From a virus, in the IMG/VR virus record IMGVR_UViG_3300043775_002032, positions 1-39,114 of that record: a DNA stretch of 39,114 nt; one strand, given 5' to 3'. The notes beneath the pieces are model-generated. The model did no database searches, was not told the origin of the DNA, and saw only the letters and a program-made list of their open reading frames with translations. The translations under genes and the position numbers were made by a program. Positions within the stretch are counted from its first letter, which is position 1. Every line of letters starts with the position of its first letter. Below are positions 10,996-18,028 of this stretch, in pieces.

Positions 10996-11724
10996 ATGGC
11001 AGCAGAATCAATAGGTAATTTAGTACCGACCAAAATTCCAGGGTATGCAGATGCCGCTGATATACAAGCAGCACTACGTTTATATCACTATGGTGACTAT
11101 GCTTATACTGCGTCAAACTCTAATACGGCAAACCTTGTAAATCCATCTATTGCTTATACAATTAATAATCTACAAAGTCAAATAACTGCTATTGATGTTG
11201 GTGGAACATTAAAATTAACAGATTTTAATGCTAAAGGTGATTTACTTTCTGCTTCAGCAAATGACACGTTATCTGTTTTATCTGTTGGAAGTAATGGAAC
11301 AGTTTTAACTGCTAACTCTGCAGCGGCATCAGGTTTAGCCTGGACAACACCAGAAGTTACACTTATCAATAGCGCAACATTAACCAATAAAACATTAACT
11401 GCTCCAGTTATAAATCTTGCAATTAATCCTCAAACAACTGCTTATGAACTTGTTCTTGCCGATAATGGAAAAATGGTTGAAGTGTCAAGTGCTTCTGCAG
11501 TTACTTTATCAATTCCAACAAACGCCAATCAAGCATTTGCAACAGGTGCACAAATTACAATTTTACAAACAGGTACAGGACAGGTAACAATTGCAGCAAC
11601 TACTCCAGGAACTACAACTGTAAATGGATCTCCAGGGTTAAAATTAAGAGCACAATGGTCATCTGCCGTATGTATTAAACGTGCTACCGACTCTTGGGTT
11701 GTTCTTGGAGACTTAGTTGCATAA
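10996..11724 (+). CDS. Tail fibre protein with TNKTLTAP C-terminal domain
   Basis: 242 aa. An N-terminal segment with IPGYADAADIQAALRLYHYG may be an anchor. A GDLLSASANDTLSVLSVGSNG repeat-like turn and the linker ATLTNKTLTAP follow. The C-terminal domain (about 140-242) ends LRAQWSSAVCIKRATDSWVVLGDLVA. The same linker and C-terminal domain close the 792-aa fibre at 18029, evidence of domain exchange. Its stop overlaps the next start (TAATG). Confidence 0.7.
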   Translation: MAAESIGNLVPTKIPGYADAADIQAALRLYHYGDYAYTASNSNTANLVNPSIAYTINNLQSQITAIDVGGTLKLTDFNAKGDLLSASANDTLSVLSVGSNGTVLTANSAAASGLAWTTPEVTLINSATLTNKTLTAPVINLAINPQTTAYELVLADNGKMVEVSSASAVTLSIPTNANQAFATGAQITILQTGTGQVTIAATTPGTTTVNGSPGLKLRAQWSSAVCIKRATDSWVVLGDLVA

Positions 11725-12293
11725 TGTCAAGACTAGGACCCGTATCATCATCTGCTGGTCGTAAACCAGGAACACCAACAATTGGAACCGCAACTGCTGG
11801 TGATGGTCAAGCAACTGTAACTTTTACAACACCAAGTTATTTAGGTAAGCCTAGTTCTTCTTTAACCTATACCGTAGTTTCATCACCTAGTTCAATTTCT
11901 AATACAGGTTCTGGATCACCAATTATAGTTACTGGATTATCAAATGGAACAACATATACTTTTGCAGTTAAATTAAATAATACAGTTTTAGACTCAGACT
12001 TTTCATCATCAAGTAATAGTGTTACTCCAGTTTCTGCAGCCCCGCCATTTTTCCCACCATTCTTCCCACCATTCTTCCCAGGCTTTACGGGACCATTCTT
12101 CCCACCATTCTTCCCACCATTCTTCCCACCGTTCTTCCCACCGACCTTCACACCACCACCATCAGGATTTACTTGTACATCAACTGATATATCTTTAGCA
12201 ATATGTAATGGTGCTGGTTGTGATAATAGCGGATGTGCAACTGGAGGTTTATGCTTTAATAGTCCACAAAGTCACAGAGGACAAGGATGCTAA
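11724..12293 (+). CDS. Fibronectin-III protein with Phe/Pro tract
   Basis: 189 aa. Residues about 14-100 form one fibronectin type III domain (GTPTIGTATAGDGQATVTF ... GLSNGTTYTFAVKLNN). It is followed by seven FFP units separated by P or Gly-Thr-Gly, then a Cys-rich tail (about 145-189) with six Cys and a His near the end. I place the start at 11724 because TAATG couples it to the fibre gene; a longer frame would start inside that gene. The FFPP tract is encoded by near-identical 12-bp DNA repeats and may be a flexible or sticky adhesion surface, or a hydroxylation substrate (inference). Confidence 0.7.
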   Translation: MSRLGPVSSSAGRKPGTPTIGTATAGDGQATVTFTTPSYLGKPSSSLTYTVVSSPSSISNTGSGSPIIVTGLSNGTTYTFAVKLNNTVLDSDFSSSSNSVTPVSAAPPFFPPFFPPFFPGFTGPFFPPFFPPFFPPFFPPTFTPPPSGFTCTSTDISLAICNGAGCDNSGCATGGLCFNSPQSHRGQGC

Positions 12294-12312
12294 TAAATAT
12301 AAGGAGAAATAA

Positions 12313-12729
12313 ATGCTAAACGATGAAAAAGTGAGCGGACCAGGAGGAGATGCTCTTGTTTGGATAATTGATGAAGACTGCCTTTATGATCTTGCGGTGC
12401 TACCAGAATACGTATCTATGTTTACTGAGTATGATGAAATAGTAGATGTGTCTGAAAATTATGAAGATCATGATGGTATTACCATTAGATTTATCAAAGG
12501 AGATAATACTGAAATAGATTTTCAAACCTCTGAATATTTTGGTAGCATATTATTAAGTAATCCACAAATTAAAAGTTTATTAAAATATCCATACGGTCAG
12601 TATGTTGTGTCTCCAAATGCTAAATTTGATGGAGAAAAGTTTATTATTACAAATAGAGATATTTCTGGATATCCTGCATGGCATTTAAAAAATCCATATA
12701 TTCCAGAAGAATATCTAAACAGTTTATAA
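12313..12729 (+). CDS. 138-aa hypothetical acidic protein
   Basis: An acidic soluble protein with WIIDEDCLYDLAVL near the start, GITIRFIKGDNTEIDFQTSEYFG in the middle and ISGYPAWHLKNPYIPEEYL at the end. No known domain is recognised. An AAGGAG site precedes the ATG. The position between the FN3 protein and the DUF6171-like gene suggests an adsorption or accessory role only weakly. Confidence 0.6.
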   Translation: MLNDEKVSGPGGDALVWIIDEDCLYDLAVLPEYVSMFTEYDEIVDVSENYEDHDGITIRFIKGDNTEIDFQTSEYFGSILLSNPQIKSLLKYPYGQYVVSPNAKFDGEKFIITNRDISGYPAWHLKNPYIPEEYLNSL

Positions 12730-12747
12730 AAATAGTAGGGGGTAAGT

Positions 12748-12978
12748 GTGTCAAAATCAAAATGGCAACAATATAAAGAAAAAAATGGAGTAACTCCATT
12801 AGATCTTCTTAATCCAATGACAAAGCCAGCAAACAAAGAATTGGCAAAATCAAGATTAGATATTTGTTTAAGTTGTCCAGAGTTAATAAAAACCACAAAA
12901 CAATGCAAAAAATGTGGATGTTTTATGGTGGTTAAAGCACAACTAGAAGCGGCAAAATGTCCAATAGGGAAATGGTAA
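12748..12978 (+). CDS. DUF6171-like zinc protein, 76 aa
   Basis: Six cysteines (C40, C43, C53, C56, C58, C71) keep exactly the spacing of the protein at 7207-7404, again ending CPIGKW, after an extra N-terminal segment (SKWQQYKEKNGVTPLDLLNP). The start is a GTG with AGGGGG upstream. It lies at the end of a transcription unit closed by the terminator at 13019-13050. Function is unknown; a zinc-stabilised small adaptor is plausible. Confidence 0.75.
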   Translation: MSKSKWQQYKEKNGVTPLDLLNPMTKPANKELAKSRLDICLSCPELIKTTKQCKKCGCFMVVKAQLEAAKCPIGKW

Positions 12979-13018
12979 AATTTTGAAATAAAACTTAATT
13001 GATTATTATTAAATAAAA

Positions 13019-13050
13019 ACCCTCCAAGACAAAAGCAAGGAGGGTATTTT
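13019..13050. terminator. Bidirectional terminator between convergent genes
   Basis: ACCCTCC (13019-13025) pairs with GGAGGGT (13039-13045) around a 13-nt loop. ATTTTAATT follows on the plus strand and TTTTTATTT on the minus strand. It separates the DUF6171-like gene from the convergent lysozyme gene. Confidence 0.8.
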
Positions 13051-13055
13051 AATTA

Positions 13056-13607
13056 TTAGACTTTACAAGGATACTTGTTGTACCATTCTTGGTACCGTGT
13101 TCCGTTTACAGAACTCCATGCTGACCAGTCTTTCCCGCCCTTGGTCATATAGTGCGTTATTTGTGCATTAACTACTGGGTTAAACAATTCAACATTTGAA
13201 TCTAGATCAAACTTTTCTCTTCGATCAGGTCCCAGTTTTCCTAACATATTTATTTGAAATACCCCATAAGAACTGTCGCCAGTTTCTGAATTACCATTAA
13301 AGGCAAAAGGTCGTCCATTAGATTCAGCCTTAGCAATTGCACATGCTGATCTTAATGAATTACCCTTAAAGCCTACGGTTTTTAATAATTCAACCAACTG
13401 ACCATCACTTAGTTTATGAGCATTTTCATATTTTTCTAGTATTTTTTCCTTAGAAACCAGAAAAGCCCCTTGAGGGGCTGGAACAATTTCTACGGCTTGT
13501 TTAGTCAATAAATTATTTTCTAAAGCATTGGCAGAATTGCTAAAAGGAGCAACCAAACCAACAATAGATAATAACCCCAACCAAACCTTTTTTTCAATGT
13601 TTCTCAT
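13056..13607 (-). CDS. Secreted lysozyme / SLT-like endolysin
   Basis: 183 aa. A Sec-type signal (basic MRNIEKK, hydrophobic 8-21, likely cleavage near SANA at 25-28) precedes a spacer and a goose-lysozyme/SLT-like domain. The catalytic Glu is probably E95 in AIAKAESNGRP. SSYGVFQINMLG (112-123) and NPVVNAQITHYM (143-154) are typical of transglycosylase-like lysozymes. C89 and C181 could form a disulfide. It cuts peptidoglycan and is probably the phage lysin, though a virion role cannot be excluded. It is the only minus-strand gene in the tail module, with its own promoter, leader hairpin and strong AAGGAGGT site. Confidence 0.8.
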   Translation of the reverse strand: MRNIEKKVWLGLLSIVGLVAPFSNSANALENNLLTKQAVEIVPAPQGAFLVSKEKILEKYENAHKLSDGQLVELLKTVGFKGNSLRSACAIAKAESNGRPFAFNGNSETGDSSYGVFQINMLGKLGPDRREKFDLDSNVELFNPVVNAQITHYMTKGGKDWSAWSSVNGTRYQEWYNKYPCKV

Positions 13608-13632
13608 TCGTGTTACCTCCTTAGAAACAAAA

Positions 13633-13648
13633 ACTACCTTTCGGTAGT
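13633..13648 (-). promoter_or_regulatory. 5' leader hairpin of the lysozyme gene
   Basis: On the minus strand, ACTACC-GAAA-GGTAGT is a 6-bp stem with a GNRA loop, followed by TTTTTG and then AAGGAGGT. It begins at the predicted first base of the transcript (promoter 13655-13663). It could stabilise the mRNA 5' end or act as an attenuator. Confidence 0.55.
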
Positions 13649-13654
13649 GTATTA

Positions 13655-13663
13655 ATTATAACA
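13655..13663 (-). promoter_or_regulatory. Extended -10 promoter TGt-TATAAT for the lysozyme
   Basis: A consensus TGTTATAAT on the minus strand, with RNA start near 13648. Confidence 0.65.
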
Positions 13664-13731
13664 TGATTTAGGGATTGAAGTCAACTTTATCAATATACCC
13701 GCACATTTATTAAAAATATTACAGTATGAAG

Positions 13732-13740
13732 TGGTATAAT
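13732..13740 (+). promoter_or_regulatory. Extended -10, leaderless promoter TGg-TATAAT
   Basis: TGGTATAAT is followed by 9 nt and then the ATG at 13750. An in-frame ATG at 13726 lies upstream of this box, so it cannot be on the transcript. Confidence 0.65.
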
Positions 13741-13749
13741 AATAAGATT

Positions 13750-14271
13750 ATGGCTACTGGTGCAACCGCAAATTATGATCTTCCTTATCCACTGTTTAGT
13801 GATCCTGTAAATATTCATGGAGACTTACAAGATTTGGCAGAGCAAATTGAACTTATATTACCTAGTCTTGTAAATCATACTATAGAGGTTAAAAATATAA
13901 GTGGTGCAACTATTGCAAAAGCAACTCCAGTCTATATAACTGGTTTTTCAACAAAGCCAACAATTGGAAAATGTGATTCTGATGATATTACTACATTCCC
14001 AGTTTTAGGATTAACAGATTCAGCAATTGGAAATAATACAGATGGTGTTGTTACTATTTCTGGAGTAATCCTTAATGCAAATACAAATTCATTTACTGCT
14101 GGCAATGTTCTTTATGTAGCAGATGGTGGAGGATTAACAGCAACACAACCAGCAACTGGTTCTGGAGCAGTAGCAATAGTCGGAAAGGCTAATGCAACAA
14201 CTGGAATACTAGTTGTAGGTCAGCCAAAAGGCAACGGTAGTTGGGGATCATTGAAAGCAGGATTATCATAA
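13750..14271 (+). CDS. Fibre/tail protein, 173 aa
   Basis: The N-terminal ATANYDLPYPLFSDPVNIHGDLQDLAEQI segment looks like a phage fibre anchoring helix. It is followed by a beta-rich domain with 'VKNISGATIAKATPVYITG' and GNVLYVADGGGLTATQP, the pattern of phage fibre domains near 'capsid decoration/DUF2190-like' modules. It is started at 13750 because of the promoter position. The stop overlaps the next ATG (TAATG). Confidence 0.6.
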   Translation: MATGATANYDLPYPLFSDPVNIHGDLQDLAEQIELILPSLVNHTIEVKNISGATIAKATPVYITGFSTKPTIGKCDSDDITTFPVLGLTDSAIGNNTDGVVTISGVILNANTNSFTAGNVLYVADGGGLTATQPATGSGAVAIVGKANATTGILVVGQPKGNGSWGSLKAGLS

Positions 14272-14681
14272 TGGCAACACTTAGATCACAGCAACAAAGT
14301 TCTTATTTAGTTGGTTTAAAACCACCAGAGGTAAGTTGGACGGTAGTCAGAGGAGACACAGCAGCATTTAGAGTATATGTAACAGATGACAACAAAGATC
14401 CATTAGTAATTGAAGAATGGACAATTGCAATGGAAATTAAAAGACCAAACACTAAACCTGGAGAATTTACAGATGATGCAGAATTAATTGTAGAGTTAGC
14501 ACCTGCTCCTACAGAATTAGATGGAGATGGTGAGTTTACGGTTTCAATTAGATCAGACGAATCTGTGTTATTAGAAACAGGAGATATCTTTGATATTGAA
14601 CTAAGTGATGAAAGCAGGGTTTGGACAGTTGCTCGTGGTACAGTAATTGTTATTGAAGATGTAACAAATAGCGAGTCGTAA
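14271..14681 (+). CDS. BppU-N-like tail/baseplate accessory protein
   Basis: 136 aa. SWTVVRGDTAAFRVYV (about 22-37), EEWTIAMEIKRP, and RGTVIVIEDVTNSES at the end make it the third member of the family seen at 8773 and 10023. I start it at 14271, overlapping the previous stop; a longer frame would begin inside the previous gene. TAATG joins it to the 73-aa gene. Confidence 0.65.
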   Translation: MATLRSQQQSSYLVGLKPPEVSWTVVRGDTAAFRVYVTDDNKDPLVIEEWTIAMEIKRPNTKPGEFTDDAELIVELAPAPTELDGDGEFTVSIRSDESVLLETGDIFDIELSDESRVWTVARGTVIVIEDVTNSES

Positions 14682-14902
14682 TGGCTTTAGCAATAATTAT
14701 TGATGAAACTACACAAAGAACCAAAAAAGTTGAGTCAGTAGATTACGCAGTTGCTAAAATTATTCCAATAAACACTGGAATAAAAATTAGTGAAATTTTA
14801 CCTTTTAGAATTAGATTTACTACAATTGGAATACCTTCTCCATATTCTGGAGTACCTGGAATTGGACTTCAAATTATTGGAATTAATAACTATATTCTTT
14901 AA
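14681..14902 (+). CDS. 73-aa tail-associated protein
   Basis: A hydrophobic beta-rich protein with ILPFRIRFTTIGIPSPYSG (about 39-57) and IGLQIIGINNYIL at the end. Similar short Ile/Pro/Gly proteins lie near fibre genes in related phages, in my recollection. It is probably a small structural subunit, with no domain named. It is coupled to the BppU-N-like gene. Confidence 0.55.
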   Translation: MALAIIIDETTQRTKKVESVDYAVAKIIPINTGIKISEILPFRIRFTTIGIPSPYSGVPGIGLQIIGINNYIL

Positions 14903-14907
14903 TAATG

Positions 14908-14916
14908 TGATATAAT
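14908..14916 (+). promoter_or_regulatory. Extended -10, leaderless promoter TGa-TATAAT
   Basis: TGATATAAT is followed by 6 nt and then the ATG at 14923. Confidence 0.65.
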
Positions 14917-14922
14917 TCCCTT

Positions 14923-15369
14923 ATGGCTAAGTTATCGCTCTCAGCAGTAAAGTCACTATTTCAAACTGGAGATAGACCAACCCAGGAAAACTATGTTGAT
15001 TTAATTGACACCCTGTCAGCACAAGCAACAGATTTGGGTAGTTCTGGAAATAACGAATCAACAATTAATGGCATTGAAAATTCAACAGTATTTGACAACT
15101 TTTTAGCAAGCGAATTTAGATCAATGAGATATGTAATCTCAATTAAAAAGACTTCTGGAGGCGCAAATAAATATTACGCCACAGAGATGAATATTCTTGT
15201 AGATGGAACAGGTGTTTCAGTTACAGAATATGCAACGATAGACAACGATGGGAATATTGGCACCATCTCTGTTTCACGGGCTGGAGACACAGTTTCATTA
15301 ACTGTTGTTCCAGTGGGAGGACAAACCCCTATAACCCTACGCTACATGCGTATGGGATTAAAGGCTTAA
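14923..15369 (+). CDS. Tail fibre protein, 148 aa
   Basis: A short N-terminal helix (LSLSAVKSLFQTGDRPTQENYVDLID) resembles the head-binding or partner segment of fibre subunits. The C-terminal 90 residues (RYVISIKK...YYATEMNILVDG...VTEYATIDN...LRYMRMGLKA) are homologous in pattern to the last 95 residues of the 707-aa fibre at 15386. This small protein may carry a copy of that terminal domain. Confidence 0.65.
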   Translation: MAKLSLSAVKSLFQTGDRPTQENYVDLIDTLSAQATDLGSSGNNESTINGIENSTVFDNFLASEFRSMRYVISIKKTSGGANKYYATEMNILVDGTGVSVTEYATIDNDGNIGTISVSRAGDTVSLTVVPVGGQTPITLRYMRMGLKA

Positions 15370-15385
15370 CCCAAGGAGATAAAAG

Positions 15386-17509
15386 ATGGCAACCGTAACA
15401 AAAGACTTTAGAGTAAAAGCGGGACTGGTAGTTGAGGGATCAACTGCGACCGTTAATGGAAAGAACATAATCACAGCAGGCACAGTTGATGCTAAGGGTG
15501 ATTTAATTGTTGGTAGCGCAGACGATGCAGTTGCTCGTTTAGGAATTGGCACAAATGGTCAAGTACTTACAGCAAACTCATCTGCTACATATGGTGTTGA
15601 ATGGTCAGCCCCAGCAGCAGTTGGAGTATTTGATACACAGATTACATTTGAAGGTGCAACAGCAGACGCTTATGAGACAACACTTACAGTAGTTGACCCA
15701 ACAGCAGACCGTACAATTACACTTCCAAACGTAGATGGAACAGTTATTACTACTGGAGATACTGGCACAGTTTCAGCAACAATGCTTGCTTCAGATTCAG
15801 TAACCACTGTAAAGATTTTAAACGCTAACGTAACAGCAGCAAAACTTGCTTCAGATTCTGTAGAGACAGCAAAGATTGTTGATGCTAACGTAACTAACGC
15901 TAAACTTGCTACAGACTCAGTAACAACAGCAAAGATTACAGATGCTAACGTAACCGCTGCTAAACTTGCTGCAGATTCAGTAGAGACAGCAAAGATTAAA
16001 GACGCTAACGTAACAGAAGCAAAACTTGCATCAAACTCAGTTACAAATGCTAAGATTGCAGATAGTGCTGTAAATACAGCAGAGATTGCAGATGTTGCAG
16101 TAACCACAGCAAAGATTGCAGACCTAAACGTAACCACTGGCAAACTTGCAGATGGCGCAGTAACTACAGCAAAAATTACAGATGCTAACGTAACTGCTGG
16201 TAAACTTGCTGCAGATTCTGTAGAAACAGCAAAAATTGCAGACGGTGCAGTAACCTCAGCAAAGATTGCTAACGATACAATCGTAGATGCTGACATTAAC
16301 TCAGCAGCAGCAATTGCTCAGTCAAAGATTTCAGGGCTTACAACAGACCTTGCAGCCAAACTAGCACTTGCTGGCGGTACAATGACTGGCTCAATTGCAA
16401 TGGGCACAAACAAGATCACAGGTCTTGGTACACCAACTGACGGAACAGATGCAGCAACAAAGAATTATGTAGACTCAGCAGCACAGGGTATTGATTGGAA
16501 AGCATCAGTACGTGCAGCAACAACTGCAGCAGTAACACTCGCATCTGATCTAGAAAATGGAGATACTCTTGACGGAGTAACTCTTGCTACAGGTGACCGT
16601 GTTCTTGTTAAGAATCAGTCAACTGGTTCAGAAAATGGTATCTATGTAGTTAAGGCATCTGGTGCTCCAGATCGTTCAACTGATGCAGATTCAGGTGCTG
16701 AACTTACTTCAAATTTTGCGGTATTCGTAGAAGAAGGAACTGTAAACGCTGATCAAGGTTATACATTAACTAACAATGGTTCAATTACAATTGGCACCAC
16801 AGCGCTTACCTTTACTCAGTTTACTGGTTTGGGACAAATTGTTGCGGGTACAGGATTAGACAAGACTGGAAACACTCTTGATATTGATTCAACTGTAACA
16901 ACAAACGATGGAACTCAGACACTTACAAACAAGTCAATTAGTGGTTCAGCAAACACTATTACAAATGTTTCCCTAACTTCTAGCGTTACAGGAACACTTC
17001 CTGTTGCTAACGGTGGTACTGGAATAACATCACTTGGAGCAGGAATTGCAACATTCCTTGAAACTCCATCTTCTGCAAACCTTGCATCAGCATTAACCGA
17101 TGAAGCAGGCTCTGGAACAGTAGCATTTACTAATAGTCCAACCTTTACTACACCAACCCTTGGTGCAGCAGCAGCGACAAGCATTGCTCTTCCAGATGTT
17201 CTTCTTGGATCTGCTCTTGCTACCGCTTCAACTTCAGCAACAACAATTGATACATGGTCAGCAACTACATACTCAAGTGCTAAATATATCGTACAGATGA
17301 AAAAAGGTACTGATATTGAAGTAATTGAAGTTTTGGTTACTGTAGATGGATTAAATAACGTTTACTTAACAGAGTATGCAGATGTAATCAGCAATGCTGA
17401 ACTAGGAACAACTAACGCTGTTTACAGCGGTGGAAACGTTCTCCTTCAGGTAACTGGTGCATCAGCAGATACTGCTGTTAAAGTAAGCAAAACTTATATC
17501 GAAGCATAA
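15386..17509 (+). CDS. Long tail fibre with AKI/AKL repeats, 707 aa
   Basis: The N-terminal anchor MATVTKDFRVKAGLVVEG is shared with the 152-aa protein at 17529. One FEGATADAYETTL...GTVITTG unit of the 792-aa fibre type follows. About 16 tandem ten-residue units of the type DSVTTAKIxDANVTAAKLA (about residues 135-300) then form a likely beta-helical or triple-beta stalk. A KNYVDSAAQGIDWKASVRAATT domain, several TLTNK linkers and a C-terminal domain (about 612-707) related to 14923 complete it. AAGGAG precedes the ATG. It is probably a receptor-binding fibre. Confidence 0.8.
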   Translation: MATVTKDFRVKAGLVVEGSTATVNGKNIITAGTVDAKGDLIVGSADDAVARLGIGTNGQVLTANSSATYGVEWSAPAAVGVFDTQITFEGATADAYETTLTVVDPTADRTITLPNVDGTVITTGDTGTVSATMLASDSVTTVKILNANVTAAKLASDSVETAKIVDANVTNAKLATDSVTTAKITDANVTAAKLAADSVETAKIKDANVTEAKLASNSVTNAKIADSAVNTAEIADVAVTTAKIADLNVTTGKLADGAVTTAKITDANVTAGKLAADSVETAKIADGAVTSAKIANDTIVDADINSAAAIAQSKISGLTTDLAAKLALAGGTMTGSIAMGTNKITGLGTPTDGTDAATKNYVDSAAQGIDWKASVRAATTAAVTLASDLENGDTLDGVTLATGDRVLVKNQSTGSENGIYVVKASGAPDRSTDADSGAELTSNFAVFVEEGTVNADQGYTLTNNGSITIGTTALTFTQFTGLGQIVAGTGLDKTGNTLDIDSTVTTNDGTQTLTNKSISGSANTITNVSLTSSVTGTLPVANGGTGITSLGAGIATFLETPSSANLASALTDEAGSGTVAFTNSPTFTTPTLGAAAATSIALPDVLLGSALATASTSATTIDTWSATTYSSAKYIVQMKKGTDIEVIEVLVTVDGLNNVYLTEYADVISNAELGTTNAVYSGGNVLLQVTGASADTAVKVSKTYIEA

Positions 17510-17528
17510 ATAGAAATAGAGGTCGGAA

Positions 17529-17987
17529 GTGGCAACCGTAAATAAGGACTTTAGAGTAAAGCACGGCATTGCAGTAGCCGAAGGCGGTACTTTTGGAGGA
17601 ACTGTTACAGTTGCCACTCCTACTCAAAATACACATGCAACAACAAAACTTTATGTAGATTCAGTAGCAGGAGCCGTATCAATTCCTGTTGGTAGTACAC
17701 CACCTGCTTCTCCAACTAATGGAAAACTGTGGTTTGACACATTAACAGAGCGTATTCATGTTTACTACAATTCTCAATGGGTTGCAATTGCAACACTTGA
17801 AGATGCAGAAAGACTTCAAGACCATATCCACGATACTTCAATTGATGGTAGTGGATTAATAGTAAGTACTTTTGTTAGCGGTGGAGCATACAACGAACCA
17901 GGAGTTCTTGTAGATGCTGGGTTTTACAATACTAACTCATGGGAATATACATGGGTTGGCGGAACGGCAACAGATAATTTTAATTAA
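17529..17987 (+). CDS. Tail fibre protein with shared anchor, 152 aa
   Basis: Starts at a GTG with MATVNKDFRVKHGIAVAEG, nearly the N terminus of the 707-aa fibre. This suggests both use the same attachment site on the virion. ATTKLYVDSVAGAVSIPVG and KLWFDTLTERIHVYYNSQWV (fibre-type 'GKLWFDT' module) follow, with a Gly-rich end. It could be a short side fibre or a paralogue that lost its stalk. Confidence 0.7.
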   Translation: MATVNKDFRVKHGIAVAEGGTFGGTVTVATPTQNTHATTKLYVDSVAGAVSIPVGSTPPASPTNGKLWFDTLTERIHVYYNSQWVAIATLEDAERLQDHIHDTSIDGSGLIVSTFVSGGAYNEPGVLVDAGFYNTNSWEYTWVGGTATDNFN

Positions 17988-17992
17988 TAATC

Positions 17993-18001
17993 TGTTATAA
18001 T
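17993..18001 (+). promoter_or_regulatory. Extended -10 promoter TGt-TATAAT
   Basis: TGTTATAAT is followed by a leader of about 20 nt with AAAGGAG ahead of the ATG at 18029. Confidence 0.65.
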
Positions 18002-18028
18002 ATATACTATACACCAAAGGAGTAACAA

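Noticed and set aside
11867-12151. Minus-strand frame encoding Gly-Gly-Lys-Asn repeats
   Set aside because: It is the complement of the FFPP-coding DNA repeats of the sense gene. It has no promoter or ribosome site. A similar Glu/Trp/Arg-rich frame opposite 21020-21381 is rejected for the same reason.
13726-13749. Earlier in-frame start for the 13750 fibre gene
   Set aside because: The upstream ATG lies before the TGGTATAAT box that should start the transcript, so it would not be in the mRNA.
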